From NCBI GenBank assembly GCA_002917075.1, contig NTMA01000147.1, positions 1-60,037 of the forward strand: a DNA stretch of 60,037 bases, in the 5' to 3' direction. Positions within the stretch are counted from its first letter, which is position 1. Each line of letters begins with the position of its first letter. Under the pieces are notes generated by a model. That model did not search any database, was not told the DNA's origin, and saw only the letters and a program-made list of their open reading frames with translations. The DNA comes from Hawksworthiomyces lignivorus. Its lineage: Eukaryota > Ascomycota > Sordariomycetes > Ophiostomatales > Ophiostomataceae. Below are positions 32,401 through 43,766 of this stretch, piece by piece. The translations under genes and the position numbers were made by a program.

Positions 32401-35400
32401 AAGTACTCTCTGGCCAGTAATTGGAGTTGCCGGGACCATTCATGGCCTCTTCGCCCAATGTAAGCCCGTAATTCGCCAGATGGGCCGGTGACGTCATTCC
32501 TCTGGCCGGTGGTGGTGGTGATAGGTTGGCGTCTCCCAATCTAACGCTTCGTTCAGCCACTGATCGCTCCAGTGTGACGCGCGAGCTTGTAGCAGTGGAG
32601 ACATTCTGAGTTCACATGGCTTTGAAACTCGCTTTTCTTTTTCGTATCTACTATGTACTCGTACAAAGTTGTCTCTGCTGGCACCGGTCGCACCCGCTTG
32701 CAACCTACTGTCACAAGCTCATGTACTTTGTTTTCGCAAAACGTGCCTCTTCTCTTCCTGGACGACGAAAGAAGCCAGAGGGCAACAAGAAACCTCCAAG
32801 TCGACGCAGACGTGGGGACCCTGCATATAACACCACACTAGCAAGAAGAGACGAGTGGCAATATTCGTGTGCGCCAAATCCTCCTTCACATGCCAGATTA
32901 CATGAGAACCTGTAATAATGCGCAAATCACACTACAAACAGGCCTCCAGCGAATGGTTTTGGGGGGAGGGATTGCAAAGCCTATATTTGCCCCCTCAAGC
33001 CTGTATCAGGACGGCATCCTCGCATCCTCTGGCTTTGTGCGGTGTGCAAACGCCGACAACCAGCGCCCTATCAAGCACCAGAGCTCTGGCTAGCGATTAA
33101 GCTCCTCTTAAAGCGCTGATTTTGTGGCTGGCCGGGTCACGCCAGCTCGTTGGTTCCCGTTCTCAACCTCATTTTCTCCCTTGAAGACTCGGTCGTTCCC
33201 GGTGCCCATGTTCGCTGAAGCTACTCCCTCTTGGGAAAAGCCCCGGTCCTTATCTGAAGAAAAGGCACAGCAGTTTTCAGCTGCGTGGGCATTCTCCCTT
33301 TCACGATTCGAAGAAAAAGAAAGTTTGGTACGAGCACATGTAGAACAGGTCGCCGATAAAGGACAGCTTTGATATTCCACAGACTCCGGGGACTGCTTTT
33401 TAGTCGATTCCCCCATTTCGGCCTTGGGATCCTTGAGAAATGCAGATTCTGCGGTGTCTTGTTTTCCCAAAGCATCTTTTCCCTTCCATTTTTTACTGGC
33501 CAACATGACTATTGGCCACCCACCTTTTGGGTTTCAGTGCAGCGTTACAGCGGGACCAAGAAGGGAAGAAGAGAAGAAAAAAGCAATGGAAAAAATTGCT
33601 TAGGGAGGGAAGCACAAACTCCTTATGAGCCTGCGTAGATTTCAGTCCTCTGCAGAAGCGGAAATCCTGCCACTCATCCCCTCCCCCGCCCCCACCAAAA
33701 GCATAAAAAAAAGAAGAGTCAACAATTTTCTTCTTTACGGCTTTACAATAGCTTCCCATCTTCTTGTTCTACTTCCTCGTGCATATCTAACCTCTCTCTA
33801 CTTAGAAGGCATAAATGAATCGTTCAATAGTATCACACTAAGCCAGACCGCCAAGTGCCATGGAGGGTTGTTGTCGTAGGATTTTCAAACTCACCTACTT
33901 TTTGTTGTAGCCCTGTTTATCCGCGTGGGAAAAAAAGAAAACAACCCTTTGTAAGGGCATATTGACCCTTCGCAATGTCGTTGATGCTACCCCTCCCAAG
34001 TTCTATTTTCTCACATTTCACGTACGATGTATCGTAAAAGCAATGGTCCTGGTCGTTCAACAAAAGCTCCTGCTTCACAAGGATCCCTCTTCCGATATGC
34101 TAGTGGCAGAGCGGGTCTCTTTGTTGCAGATCATCTATACTCCGAATAAGACATGGTATTTGGCGGCCAGTAGAGCAAAACTATCAATCTTCCCAAAACG
34201 GCTTCCCGGTGAATAGCCAAGTATGATGTAGTGACTGGTCCACTATTGCCGCGATGATTCGGGTTGTGCTAAATTATATGCCGTGCGCACGACTGAAAAA
34301 GAGGTGTGCTACCCTTTTTCCTCCCTTGTGTACGATTTTGTTTTTTCTTACGGGGTCGTGGCAAACCCTGCGCTTCGGGCGCTTGTTTATTTTGCATCTC
34401 CCTATTCCATCCTTGATTTTCTTTTTCGTTTTCTCTTTCTTCGGCCGGGATCTAAGATACAAATCTGCTGCCTTCCCGGCATCAAATTAGTACATCTCCA
34501 GTTACGAAAGGATACCGGGATAATACACGCTTTGAGTGTTTCGACAGTAAAACGAGAAATCGCCCTTTAAAGGCATCTCGGGTATATCTTACGATCGACA
34601 AATAGTGTTTCTTATGACTGGGTGGGTAGATAAGGGAGGCAAATCGTCACATCAGAGAAGGCTAAGGGTCGCCTTAGGTTAAAATTGTCCATGGTTCGAC
34701 TGCGTTGCAAGAAAGGAGTTAGGAGAAGGATCTGCTCTGGTGAAGCGGTCAAGAAATCGAGCGCAGGATGGCGACAGCCAAATTACGGCAAGCCAGCCGA
34801 GACCCAATGATACCATCGTGAACAGAAAAGAAGATGAGATGCAAATAATTTTTTCTACACACGCACACGCACACGCACGCGCACACACATACGCACACAC
34901 ATTCAAAAAATTTCTTAGACTGTGACATATATAGCCTTCTGTCTCCTGTATCACTGCTGATACGCCAATGGCTCAAAGCAACACCCTCCATTTTCTACGC
35001 CTGCCTCACCGCCTCGTGTACTTTCTTCTGCTTTGTCTTTTTTCCTCATCTTATCAAACTGAATGTTTGATGCTGGTGCAAGAGGCTGCAGAACACATGC
35101 GCATAGGGTTCAAAATAGCAACCATTGGGGAAAAAAAACTGCCTTCTCGTCTCTGTGCCGTCTCTGGGTATGCCCTCATGCATGTACGCAGGAGAAGCGG
35201 TCCAGGAAAAGAGAGGGTGCAAATGTTGAATGGGGAATAGTTTCGTTTGTTTTTGCTATTCGGCCTCTTGCTTTTTGCGACCTTGCCCTGCAATACAACA
35301 TTCCATCCCACGCTTCTGTGTTATAGAGTGCTTGCTGCTCAAGAAATGCTTGGCCACACTTCGCCTCCTGAGACGTAATATACTGCAAGCTTGGCTGCGA

Positions 35401-37828
35401 TATGCCCCGTTTCCCTGCATTTCACCCCGCTCCACAGGCTCTCCTGCTATCGTGCATTGCATGCTCCTTGCGAGCGCTTCACGCAAAAAATGTTTCGTGC
35501 GTCTCGACTCGACTACATGCGTCTTTGTTTTATTATCCTTTCCTATTCAAGCCGTGGCAAAAAAATTCAAGAAATCCTAGCGTCGTTCACGATCCTCTCA
35601 TGTCTCCTCATATCAATGCACCGCAGCTCCTTCCACTATCTGCTCTGGTTTCTATTCGGCCGCATCCCCACGGTTCGCTGTTCTTGATGCTGCCGTTCAA
35701 CTTAAAAAAAATGCACATGTGCATGTCGGCTAATGTGAATCATATCTTTAGCGAATGCTCTCCAACTTGGACCCCAGCCGACCTTGCATATGGCTAGGTT
35801 TCCAGATGGCGGCCCTCTGTAAATGATAGAAGGTGCACGGAAAATTAAACAGAAGGAGGACAAAAGGATGTAAAACCGTCGTAGCTTGTGGGTTCGCAAT
35901 TTCGCCTTGGGCCATGCATATCTAATGGTTTTGCACATCATGGCGGAGTATTGCAAGACGCCTATGGGATACGTCTCTATATCACATATGATAGATTCCG
36001 TAGCTTGTGAAACGATGATCTTTTCTCGATTTGCCTTTACAACAGCCTCAGACGTTTGTCATCATCCATACGCCAAAACCAAAACCTGGTTTTCTACCAA
36101 ATTTCTTGGAACCCCGATTTGCCGCCTTACGATGAAGAATCCACAGGCACTCTGGGCAGCCTCTGAAAGTGTGCCCATTATTACTATCAAGATTACGTCT
36201 GTGTGGCCTGTAGTGAACATAGTGCGGGATGGGGACCGAAGCATGGCGGTCCAGCGCCGGTTTTCGGCCAGTCTTTTGTTTCCCGTACATTTTACCCAGA
36301 ACCCGTCCTTATATCTCTCTCCGGCTCTGGAATCCCGCAAACCCAGTTCCAAGATAAGCATACACAAACAAAGAGAAATTGTGCCATGTGGGTAATACGG
36401 AGGGTACAGGGAAGTTGGCACATGTGCTTGAGGCGGGCGAGAAAGACCATGTAAGCTTTCTTTGCGCAGGATGCCCGTTGTAAATAGAAGGGATAAAAGG
36501 AGACAGTAATCCTATCTCGACAGCTGTAATTTGCAAAAGCAGGGTTTGAGAACACACGGCTAGGAACGGGAACATCCCGCTTTGTTGATCACTTCTAAGC
36601 ATATTCTTCGACGTCTCCATTTTATAGACTAGCAGAACCAAGACCATGCTGGTAAAGTTCACCCAGATCCAAGTATTGCCTTTGTTGTGATTCTGTATTC
36701 CTCATTTAGTTTTCTCTCGTGGACCTGTTATTGAAGGGGGAAAAAAAAAGGGAATTGCGAGAACCTCTTACTGTGCGCTCGTCACTCATGTTACACCCAT
36801 TTCTCTTTTTGATAACATGCCACTGAGCCTGCCATGGATTAAATGAATAAACAGTACAGAGAGCTCGTGAGTCTTGCTATGATTCTTATATGCTCTACTA
36901 TGTGATCGCTTAGATAGGAGTCTCTGAGGAAGAGTTTACTAAAACAGTAATAAAGAATTTGAGGCTACAAAACATTGATCTGGAGAAATTCCTCGCTACA
37001 TCTGTCAGGCCATGCCGTCTCTTGCTCCAATCCCTCATGGTCCTCTTTATAGCTTCTGATATACTGTGCTGTATGTAATGTAAGATATGCGCTGAACACA
37101 CGTGGGTACATCAAGGTTCCAGGTAATACATGTCGGTCAGAGGCAGGCTGAACAGACAAATGATAGGCCTGCAAGTCGTTCACCTGAAAAGGAAATGGAT
37201 CACGGAAGCGTAGCAGCATTGTTAATTTTGCTATTTAGTGTCGAATATCAGGCTGTGTCTGATTCTGTCGAAAGATATCAAAGCATCTCATTTCAATCCT
37301 AAACGGGATGGTGATTCAACCCGGATAGTGTCACCCGTTGCTAGTGATGACCGAAACAGAGGATGCGCTATGTAGCTGGTTCGCCTGTGCGCTTCCCTTA
37401 GGATCAGTGCACATGCCATAAGCTTCGGCTCCATCGTGTGCCATGCTTACGCACACCTTTAGAGTAGCAATGTTCTGAGCAGATGGATTCAAGGTGGCGG
37501 TTTGCTGACCGAGACACTAACAGAAATCATACATTGGACGATCATACGGCGAAGACCTGGGGTGAAATTGGGGGAGAGCTGTGATTGCAAGCCTCGGTGG
37601 ATGCCAAAATTTGATGTCAGAAAGTTGGAAATAGAAATCGCTACTTTAGGGCTTATCTCGCACCTCAACACATTCTATATTTCGAATTAGACCCGAGCGA
37701 AAGGAAAGCAGGCATTCTTTCTACAGATGACAATGGCACACAAGCTTACTGTGCCATTCGGCGTGTGCCCGGCACGATCTAATTGTGAGTGGTAAGAATT
37801 GGTTCCTTTTGGTATTGTGGCTCTTGGA

Positions 37829-37843
37829 CCCCCCCCCCCCCCC
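37829..37843. repeat. C15 homopolymer
   Basis: Fifteen consecutive C in the intergenic region, about 120 bp beyond the stop of the membrane-protein gene. Confidence 0.9.
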
Positions 37844-37966
37844 AATGCTTTCCTCCATTTCTAATATACACGGACGTTACACCTAAATAAAATCGTGATC
37901 TCATCTGAACCAATACGAAGAAAAATGGAACCGTGTGTCAGACTTCTTTTTAATTTTTTGGTTGTC

Positions 37967-39235
37967 TTAAAACGAGCCCTCCTTGATGGTCACGAGGCGG
38001 TCGAGGGCGCGCCCGTTCTCCAGGGCCCAGCCGCCGGACACGTCCAGCTTGTAGTTCTTGCGGCCGTCCACGTCGACTTGGACGAAGCCGTCGCGCGAGA
38101 AGGACCGGCGGATGCCGCGCAGCGCCACCATGAACCCCTGCCACGCGTGCCGGAACGGCGCCGTCATCAGGTGGTTCATCTCGTACTCGCGCGCGGCCTT
38201 GCGTCGCTCCTCCTCGGCGCGGCGCGCCAGCACGCGCTCGTAGCCCGTGGTCGCTCCCGCGGCAGTGGCGGGAACGGCCGAGCCGCCGCCCGCGCCGGAC
38301 GCGGCGGCATCGACGGCACCGCCGAGGCGTCCACCGCCAAGGCCAAAGGCGGCCAAGCGGAACGGCAGCGCCACGGCACCGGGGGGCACGTACAGCTTGC
38401 GCGCCGGCAGCAGGGGCACCATGCGGCCGATCTCGACCTCGAGGAAGACGGGCGGCGCGCCGGCGGCGGCTGCTGCTGCTGGGCTCGTGCCGCTGCCCTT
38501 GGCGGCCTCGGTGGCCTTGGCTATGGCCTTGGCGGCCGCGCCGGGGCCGGCGACGGCGTCCAGCCGCGACAGGGGCACGGCGTGGATGGCGCGGATGATG
38601 CGGGCGCCGCCCAGGAGGAAGTAGCTGCCGAGGCCGGCCATGACCAGGCAGATGACGCCAAAGGCGTGGGGCACCCACCAGACCAGGTCGGGCGGCGGCC
38701 GCAGGTAGATGGTCCAGTAGTTGATAAAGGTGTAGCCGATGCAGAAGACGCCCGACAGCAGGCCCGCGACCCGGAACCAAAAGTGCGACGGCGCCTCGTA
38801 GAGCAGCGTCGGCGACATGCGGCGGCCCAGCTGGTCCGCAAACGACCGCGCTGCGCCGGATGAGAGGGCAGACGTAGCAGCCGCCATGGCTGGGGGAGTC
38901 GGCCGCAGAGGAGAGCTCTTGGTAGAGGCAGCAGCAGGGGGGGGCGACGGCGTTCTTGTCCGCGGGGTGGCAGGTGCCGACGGCGCAGGTTTTAGCGGCA
39001 CTGCTTTCCTAAACGCATTTGGCTTCACTTTTGCCCGTACCGGAGCGAACGACGAGAAGAGGCGCGAAGAAGGCAGACATGCGGGTCGGAATAGTCGCTG
39101 CTGCAACAAGAAGGCGATCTGATTTGTCCCTCGCTGGGACAAAGAGGCAGTAGACGAGGGTTGTGTTGTCCCGAGCATGGCGGCAGCAAAGCTGCAGTGG
39201 GTCAAGCCCACGAAGCCCCTAGAGAAAGAAGACAT
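37967..39235 (-). CDS. Predicted mitochondrial membrane protein, two spans, uncharacterised
   Basis: Single-exon frame of 422 residues. The N-terminus is Arg/Ser/Leu-rich with almost no acidic residues for over 60 residues (LLQQRLFRPACLPSSRLFSSF), as in a mitochondrial presequence. Two hydrophobic spans follow around residues 150-172 (FWFRVAGLLSGVFCIGYTFI) and 182-205 (PHAFGVICLVMAGLGSYFLL), separated by a short polar hairpin. The C-terminal half has a Gly/Ala-rich insertion, a charged helix (RRAEEERRKAAREYEMNHL) and a final conserved-looking block (GFVQVDVDGRKNYKLDVSGGWAL). Two starts are possible: 39235 (first ATG) and 39178, which has a perfect GCCGCCATG context and also keeps a presequence. 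I recognise the type as conserved in filamentous fungi but know no function. The 3' neighbour is the gene-free block; upstream lies the NLR. Confidence 0.8.
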   Translation of the reverse strand: MSSFSRGFVGLTHCSFAAAMLGTTQPSSTASLSQRGTNQIAFLLQQRLFRPACLPSSRLFSSFAPVRAKVKPNAFRKAVPLKPAPSAPATPRTRTPSPPPAAASTKSSPLRPTPPAMAAATSALSSGAARSFADQLGRRMSPTLLYEAPSHFWFRVAGLLSGVFCIGYTFINYWTIYLRPPPDLVWWVPHAFGVICLVMAGLGSYFLLGGARIIRAIHAVPLSRLDAVAGPGAAAKAIAKATEAAKGSGTSPAAAAAAGAPPVFLEVEIGRMVPLLPARKLYVPPGAVALPFRLAAFGLGGGRLGGAVDAAASGAGGGSAVPATAAGATTGYERVLARRAEEERRKAAREYEMNHLMTAPFRHAWQGFMVALRGIRRSFSRDGFVQVDVDGRKNYKLDVSGGWALENGRALDRLVTIKEGSF

Positions 39236-39818
39236 TGCGAGAGGGCTATGCAGGGTTAGAAATCAAGCTCCGTGAAGATATCTCGACAAAGCGTATGAGA
39301 AACCGACCTGGAGAAAACCAATTGGGAAGGCAATCGACCGCAGCGCAATGAGAGGCTTTGAATGTGCTGCAAGTGGTCAGACAATTGAAGCTCTAATTTT
39401 TGAACGCTGTTGTGGCCGCCAAAGTGACCGCCTTCTCAATTAAGAAATATGGGGCTGCAAGCTGGTTGCTTATTGGTCCCGCTCTCAATGCCTCTTTGAC
39501 GACCGCATAATATAAATATAGCTCTTCTTTCTCAACATCTCTCTCTCTTGTACTCTTGACTTTCTTCACTTTCTCTTGATCTTGTTAAAAAATGGCGCGC
39601 GTGGTTGCCCTATTAGGGAGATTCACAGCGCGTAAGAGCATTAAAGATTAGGTCCTAGTAACTCCTAACGTACCAGGCAACTATATACCGTACAAAACTG
39701 TATCTTCCCACTGTACAAACTTCGTACCTATTTAGGAGGAATTAACCCCTAGCCAACCACTTCAACAATCCCTACTAATTAACGGTCTGTACCACGAAAT
39801 TCGACATGTGTTGACCTG
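39236..39818. other. Spacer between membrane-protein gene and NLR, with an orphan promoter-like element
   Basis: The spacer has an inverted CCAAT (ATTGG near 39473), TATAAATATA at 39511-39520, a pyrimidine-rich tract (39522-39582) and an ATG at 39592. This is a complete-looking + strand promoter leading into a frame of only about 20 codons. The rest is A/T-rich and is the 3' flank of the minus-strand NLR. Confidence 0.45.
39592..39734 (+). CDS. Doubtful short ORF behind an orphan TATA promoter
   Basis: ATG at 39592 (AAAAAATGGCG context) opens a frame MARVVALLGRFTAR that stops after 20 codons unspliced. A GTAAGA donor at 39632, a CTAAC at 39665 and TACCAG ending at 39676 could define a 45-bp intron, giving about 33 residues and a TAG near 39734. 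The branch-to-acceptor distance is short. It may be a micropeptide, the truncated start of a gene displaced when the NLR arrived or expanded, or the promoter of a non-coding transcript antisense to the NLR 3' end. Confidence 0.2.
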
Positions 39819-42800
39819 TTATTTCTCATCAAAATGAATGCCGGCCCTGAGAAGCTGCTGTGCTACGACGTCGTAGTCGTTCCGGGAAGCCAAGTGAAGT
39901 GGAGTATAGGCGTCTCTCGCCCTCGCGTTCACATCGGCGCCGGCCTCGAGAAGCCGCTGTACTACGGCGTCGTGGCCGTTGTAGGAAGCCAAGTGAAGTG
40001 GAGTATAGTCGTCTCCATCCCCCGCGTCCACATCGGCGCCGGCCTCGAGAAGCCGCTGTACTACGGCGTTGTGGCCGCCCCAGGAAGCCAATTGAAGTGG
40101 GGTACAGTCGTCTCTCGCCCTCACGTTCACATCGGCGCCGGCTTCGAGAAGTCGTTGTACTACGACGTCGTGACCGTTCTCGGATGCTAAGTGAAGTGAA
40201 GAATAGTTATCTTCCTCTCTCGCGTTCACATCGGCGGCGGCTTCGAGAAGCTGCTGTACTATGACGTCGTGGCCGCCCCGGGAAGCCAATTGAAGTGAAG
40301 TATAGTTACCTCCCTCCCCAGCGTTTACATCGGCGCCGGCTTCGAGAAGCTGCTGTACTATGACGTCGTGGCCGCCCCGGGAAGCCAATTGAAGTGAAGT
40401 ATAGTTACCTCTCTCCCTCGCGTTCACATCGGCGCCGGCTTCGAGAAGCTGTTGTACTATGACATCGTGGCCGCCCCGGGAAGCCAATTGAAGTGAAGTA
40501 TAGTTACCTCCCTCCCCAGCGTTCACATCGGCGCCGGCCTCGAGAAGCTGTTGTACTACGACATTGTGGCCGCCCCGGGAAGCCAATTGAAGTGAGGTAA
40601 AGCCGCCTTCGTCCCTCGCGTTCACATCGGCGCCGGCTTCGAGAAGCCGCTGTACTACGGCTTCGTGGTCGTTCTGAGAAGCTAAGTGAAGCGGCGTCCT
40701 ACTATACTCGTCTGTCATGTTCGTATTGGCGCCGGCCTCGAGAAGCCGCTGCACCACGACGTCGTAGCCGTTCCTAGAAGCCCAGTAAATCGACGTCCTA
40801 CCATACGGATCCTCCTCGTTTGCATCCGTGCCGGCCTGGAGAAGCAGCTGCTCTATCAAAATGCTAAGCCCAAAATGGCTCGCAACCGCCAATGGCGTAA
40901 AGTTTTGTGGTCTTGCCCCTGTTGCAGCGATTTGATACATTTCGAACCATGCTAAAGTATGTTCTAATTTCGGATTGAAATATGATAGTGCCTTTTTTAC
41001 TGCCCAGCTCGAAATCTCCCAATTACTATTGCGAAAGTGATCAGCCCAAAAATATGACGCGTACCCTAGAAGCCTGCGTTCGGCGATATATTGCTCCTTC
41101 GTCGGGCTCGCTTGAAGACCTCGGAAGCTGAAGTCTAAGAGGGAGAGTCGCAGCATACAGATTTCAGCGAGGATGCGATTGGATTCTCTCGGATGAAGCG
41201 ACAACTTCCACTGCAATGCTGTACTGCTAGGTAAAGACGATGGCAACAACAATGGTTGCTTGACCAAAAATTCGCGGGCCGTTTGATGGAGAAGGTATAT
41301 CTTCGAGTCAACCACTATCACAAAAAGCCCGCAAAGCTCTCTAACGTCCTCGCGAAATCGTGCCTCTGGGCCCAGCTCTATATCACTAAATGATCGATGT
41401 GTAGGACCTATCGCCATAGCAACGGCCATCTCCTGTAAAGTAAGTGGCCTTGCTGCAGCGACGACGATATGGAGAAGTTTCTTAGCAAGGCAAGTATCTC
41501 TACTTTTCGACAAGATCCTCTCGTACGCCTCATCAACTGTTCGGGGGAGATTGTGAACCTCTGACCGAATTTTTTTGGGGGAGAGGAGAACAGCTCTCTG
41601 AATCTCGTCGAAGATGAGATACACCCAGAGGTAAGTACGATTCGGTACCCGGGTAAGCTCCTCTTCAAGTACAGTCTGTTCCTTTTTGCTTAGTCTGTTC
41701 ATGCCCGCTATTCTGCTTCTGACAACCATGTCAATTTCGTGAGATATCTTGCCTGCTTCTTCCTCGGTTTCTCCGCTTAGGTGAATCGTAGGCATTTTGT
41801 GTTCTAACTCTTGCAGCCTTACTTTAATATCTAGGTAAGGCCGGCTGGTTAAGATGACTTTTATAGCTGGAGTGCGAGTCGTTACGCTCGAGTAAAACTT
41901 GCTGATAGTATTAATCAGCTGATTCCGCTCCATACTCTTACATTCATCCAAAGCATCGAAAATACAAACAATCTCTCTATTCTTATAACCAGTCGCGATA
42001 GATATAAGAATATCCCAAAGGTCGCCGAATGATGCTAACAGTGTGTCTCCTTTGTCTTCGAACCTCTGGAGGACCTGGGCCGAAAAGGAGGCCGGATACT
42101 GATCGAATATTTGGTGTAACATAGAGCGTAATGCGACTACTGAAGATATCTGGTCTTCGAAGTCTTCTTTGAAAAAGAAATAACAGGTCGTTCTTGTATT
42201 CGTGCTCGGCAGCACCTCATCAGCCAAGTACTTAGCTAGAACCGACTTTCCGCATCCCGGGTCAGCAGACACCCAGAGCAAACTAGCTGCGTTACGTTGC
42301 TGCCAATATTGAAAGCGTGGATGGTTTGTAAACCACTCGCAGGTCCCTTGGACTCGCTGTGGATTTCGGTCCTTGCAATCTTGGTACGGGCAAATATAGA
42401 GTTTTTGTAGCCATGCTATTATTGTTAGCAAATTATAATTATAAAGTATGCAAGAAAATAAGACAAACCTTGACGTTTTGGGGTATTTTCGATCTCCTTT
42501 CTTAGACGGCGTACTGCATTATCTCTTCCTTCACCGTAGATAAGCGGCATGAAGACACCGAAAATGCCTAAAAGACAATACGCCCAATCTTCCTCGCGCG
42601 TAGTTTGACGTGTCGCTGCCCATCTTAGTCGCTCGTCAACATCGAACTGACTAACGGGAATTGTTTTGCGAAGAGCTAAGACAGAGATCTTTGTAATATT
42701 GTAAATTTCGTGCTCTAGAGATTCCTTGTCACCAAGTCGCAGGCCTTCCAACGAGAAGAACTCCACTGATGACGGAGCAAGAAGCTCTTGAAGCGTCCAT

Positions 42801-43228
42801 CCCCGACTAAACCATCTGCTCTTTCGAAACGCCGCTTTCCAAGAGAGATCGGCTTGATCACTGTTCTGCGAAGGACTGCCGGTCTTTGAAACATCGGACA
42901 GATAAACGTAACAGCGAGAGGCGTCGCGATACCATCGAAACATAGAATTTATCGATGCCTGAAGCTCGTCGATAGTCGACTTGTCGATGCAACATGTATC
43001 TATCCAGAAGTATTGCAATCCATCATGTCCTGCTTGTTCTGCACAGAACTTGATCTTGCTATAGCTCGCCTTGCATTTCCCTGTACCTTTCTTTATGTCT
43101 TCGAAGGTGACCTCTTCGGTACTGTCTGTACTCCATGTATGTGACAGTGTCGCGTATGGCGGGGGTGTGCCCACTACATCGTCGGTCAAGCCGAGGTCGC
43201 CATTCTCGTCCCGCCATAAAAGCCGCAT
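39819..43228 (-). CDS. HET-NACHT-ankyrin NLR protein (heterokaryon incompatibility type)
   Basis: Exons 43228-42469 and 42415-39819 join in phase 1 over a 53-bp intron (GTTTGT donor, GCTAAC branch, AATAG acceptor), giving about 1,118 residues. Residues 1-250 are a HET domain of the HET-E/HET-D type: YATLSHTW (25-32), FWIDTCCIDK (74-83), GWTLQELLAP (143-152), and REEDWAYCLLGIF (211-223). The intron separates it from the NACHT ATPase: Walker A DPGCGKSV (305-312) and Walker B IVCIFDALDEC (402-412). Residues about 755-1118 hold eleven ankyrin repeats, the last ten exactly 33 residues each. The HET domain is a known cell-death effector in fungal non-self recognition; ankyrin repeats are the presumed sensor. 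All catalytic motifs are intact and no frameshift is seen, so it may be functional. The start is the first ATG (an in-frame GTG lies nine bases earlier). It is head to head with DHFR. Confidence 0.92.
39822..40811 (-). repeat. Ten tandem 99-bp ankyrin-coding units
   Basis: Ten exact 33-codon units follow one divergent unit. Units at about 40218-40613 differ at only a few bases each, with a shared core (TSLQLASRGGHDVIVQQLLEA). Differences concentrate in the first five residues of each unit (for example EGGNY, ERGNY, EEDNY, ARDDC, DGDDY), the beta-hairpin loop positions that usually contact ligands. Such high internal identity points to recent duplication or concerted evolution. Confidence 0.92.
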
Positions 43229-43766
43229 TGTGCGCACGGAGAATACCAGTTGGGTGAATAAGGGTGGAGGGATGGGAAAGGTCCGTCCTCATAGCAGGAC
43301 GGTGTTGGGATCGCTTACCGTTGGAGACGCTACGCGGTAGCTAAAGATCGCAATGCGCTGGCTACTACCGGAGATCATCGGCCAAAGCGTCCATAAGAAA
43401 GGATCATGCGTAATACCTGCCTAGACTGCTTGTCCAACGCTGGTGATCAATAATCGAGCATTATCGTCAATAACACGGAAACTGAATAAGTTGGTTAGGT
43501 AGGCAGGCAAGTTGCGAATGGTCTCTGCAGCCTAATCTACATTTGTAGGATCTCAAGTTGTATTTTTTTTCAGCCCTGGAAGCCTCTAAAATCTGGGGCA
43601 GTTGTAAAATAAAGTGGGGCACACTTTACGCGTTTTCGAGCCGCGAATATGCACTCTGTGGTCATCGAGTTCCTCTCTTATACAATTCGTCCAATCTGGG
43701 CATTCGAGTATTTTACCGACATCTGCTCTGTTTGGAAAAGGCAATCCGTGCTAGTTGACAGATACA
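43229..43766. promoter_or_regulatory. Shared divergent promoter of NLR and DHFR
   Basis: 538 bp between the two ATGs. Mixed base composition, no obvious TATA on either side; T-rich stretch near 43560. No coding frame is credible. Confidence 0.45.

Larger units (their letters stand above)
28431..37966. other. Long stretch with no recognisable gene
   Basis: About 9.5 kb in which all open frames are short (130 codons or fewer from ATG, 170 from alternative starts), lack family motifs and show no GC-rich third positions like those of neighbouring genes. Contents I can point to: a 10-bp inverted repeat at 28933-28964, a tRNA-like fragment at 31716-31749 next to a 15-bp tandem duplication (31761-31790), a GGCC-rich inverted-repeat patch (32367-32507), a CA microsatellite (about 34858-34900) and a C15 tract (37829-37843). 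It may host non-coding transcripts or be decayed mobile DNA; I cannot tell from sequence alone. Confidence 0.45.

Noticed and set aside
34610..34650. 5S rRNA-like GGGTGGGTAGAT
   Set aside because: The match is limited to about ten bases; the rest of a 5S gene is absent.
35886..36395. 169-codon frame in the gene-free block
   Set aside because: It lacks an ATG at its start, has no motif or codon bias, and overlaps equally long frames on the other strand.
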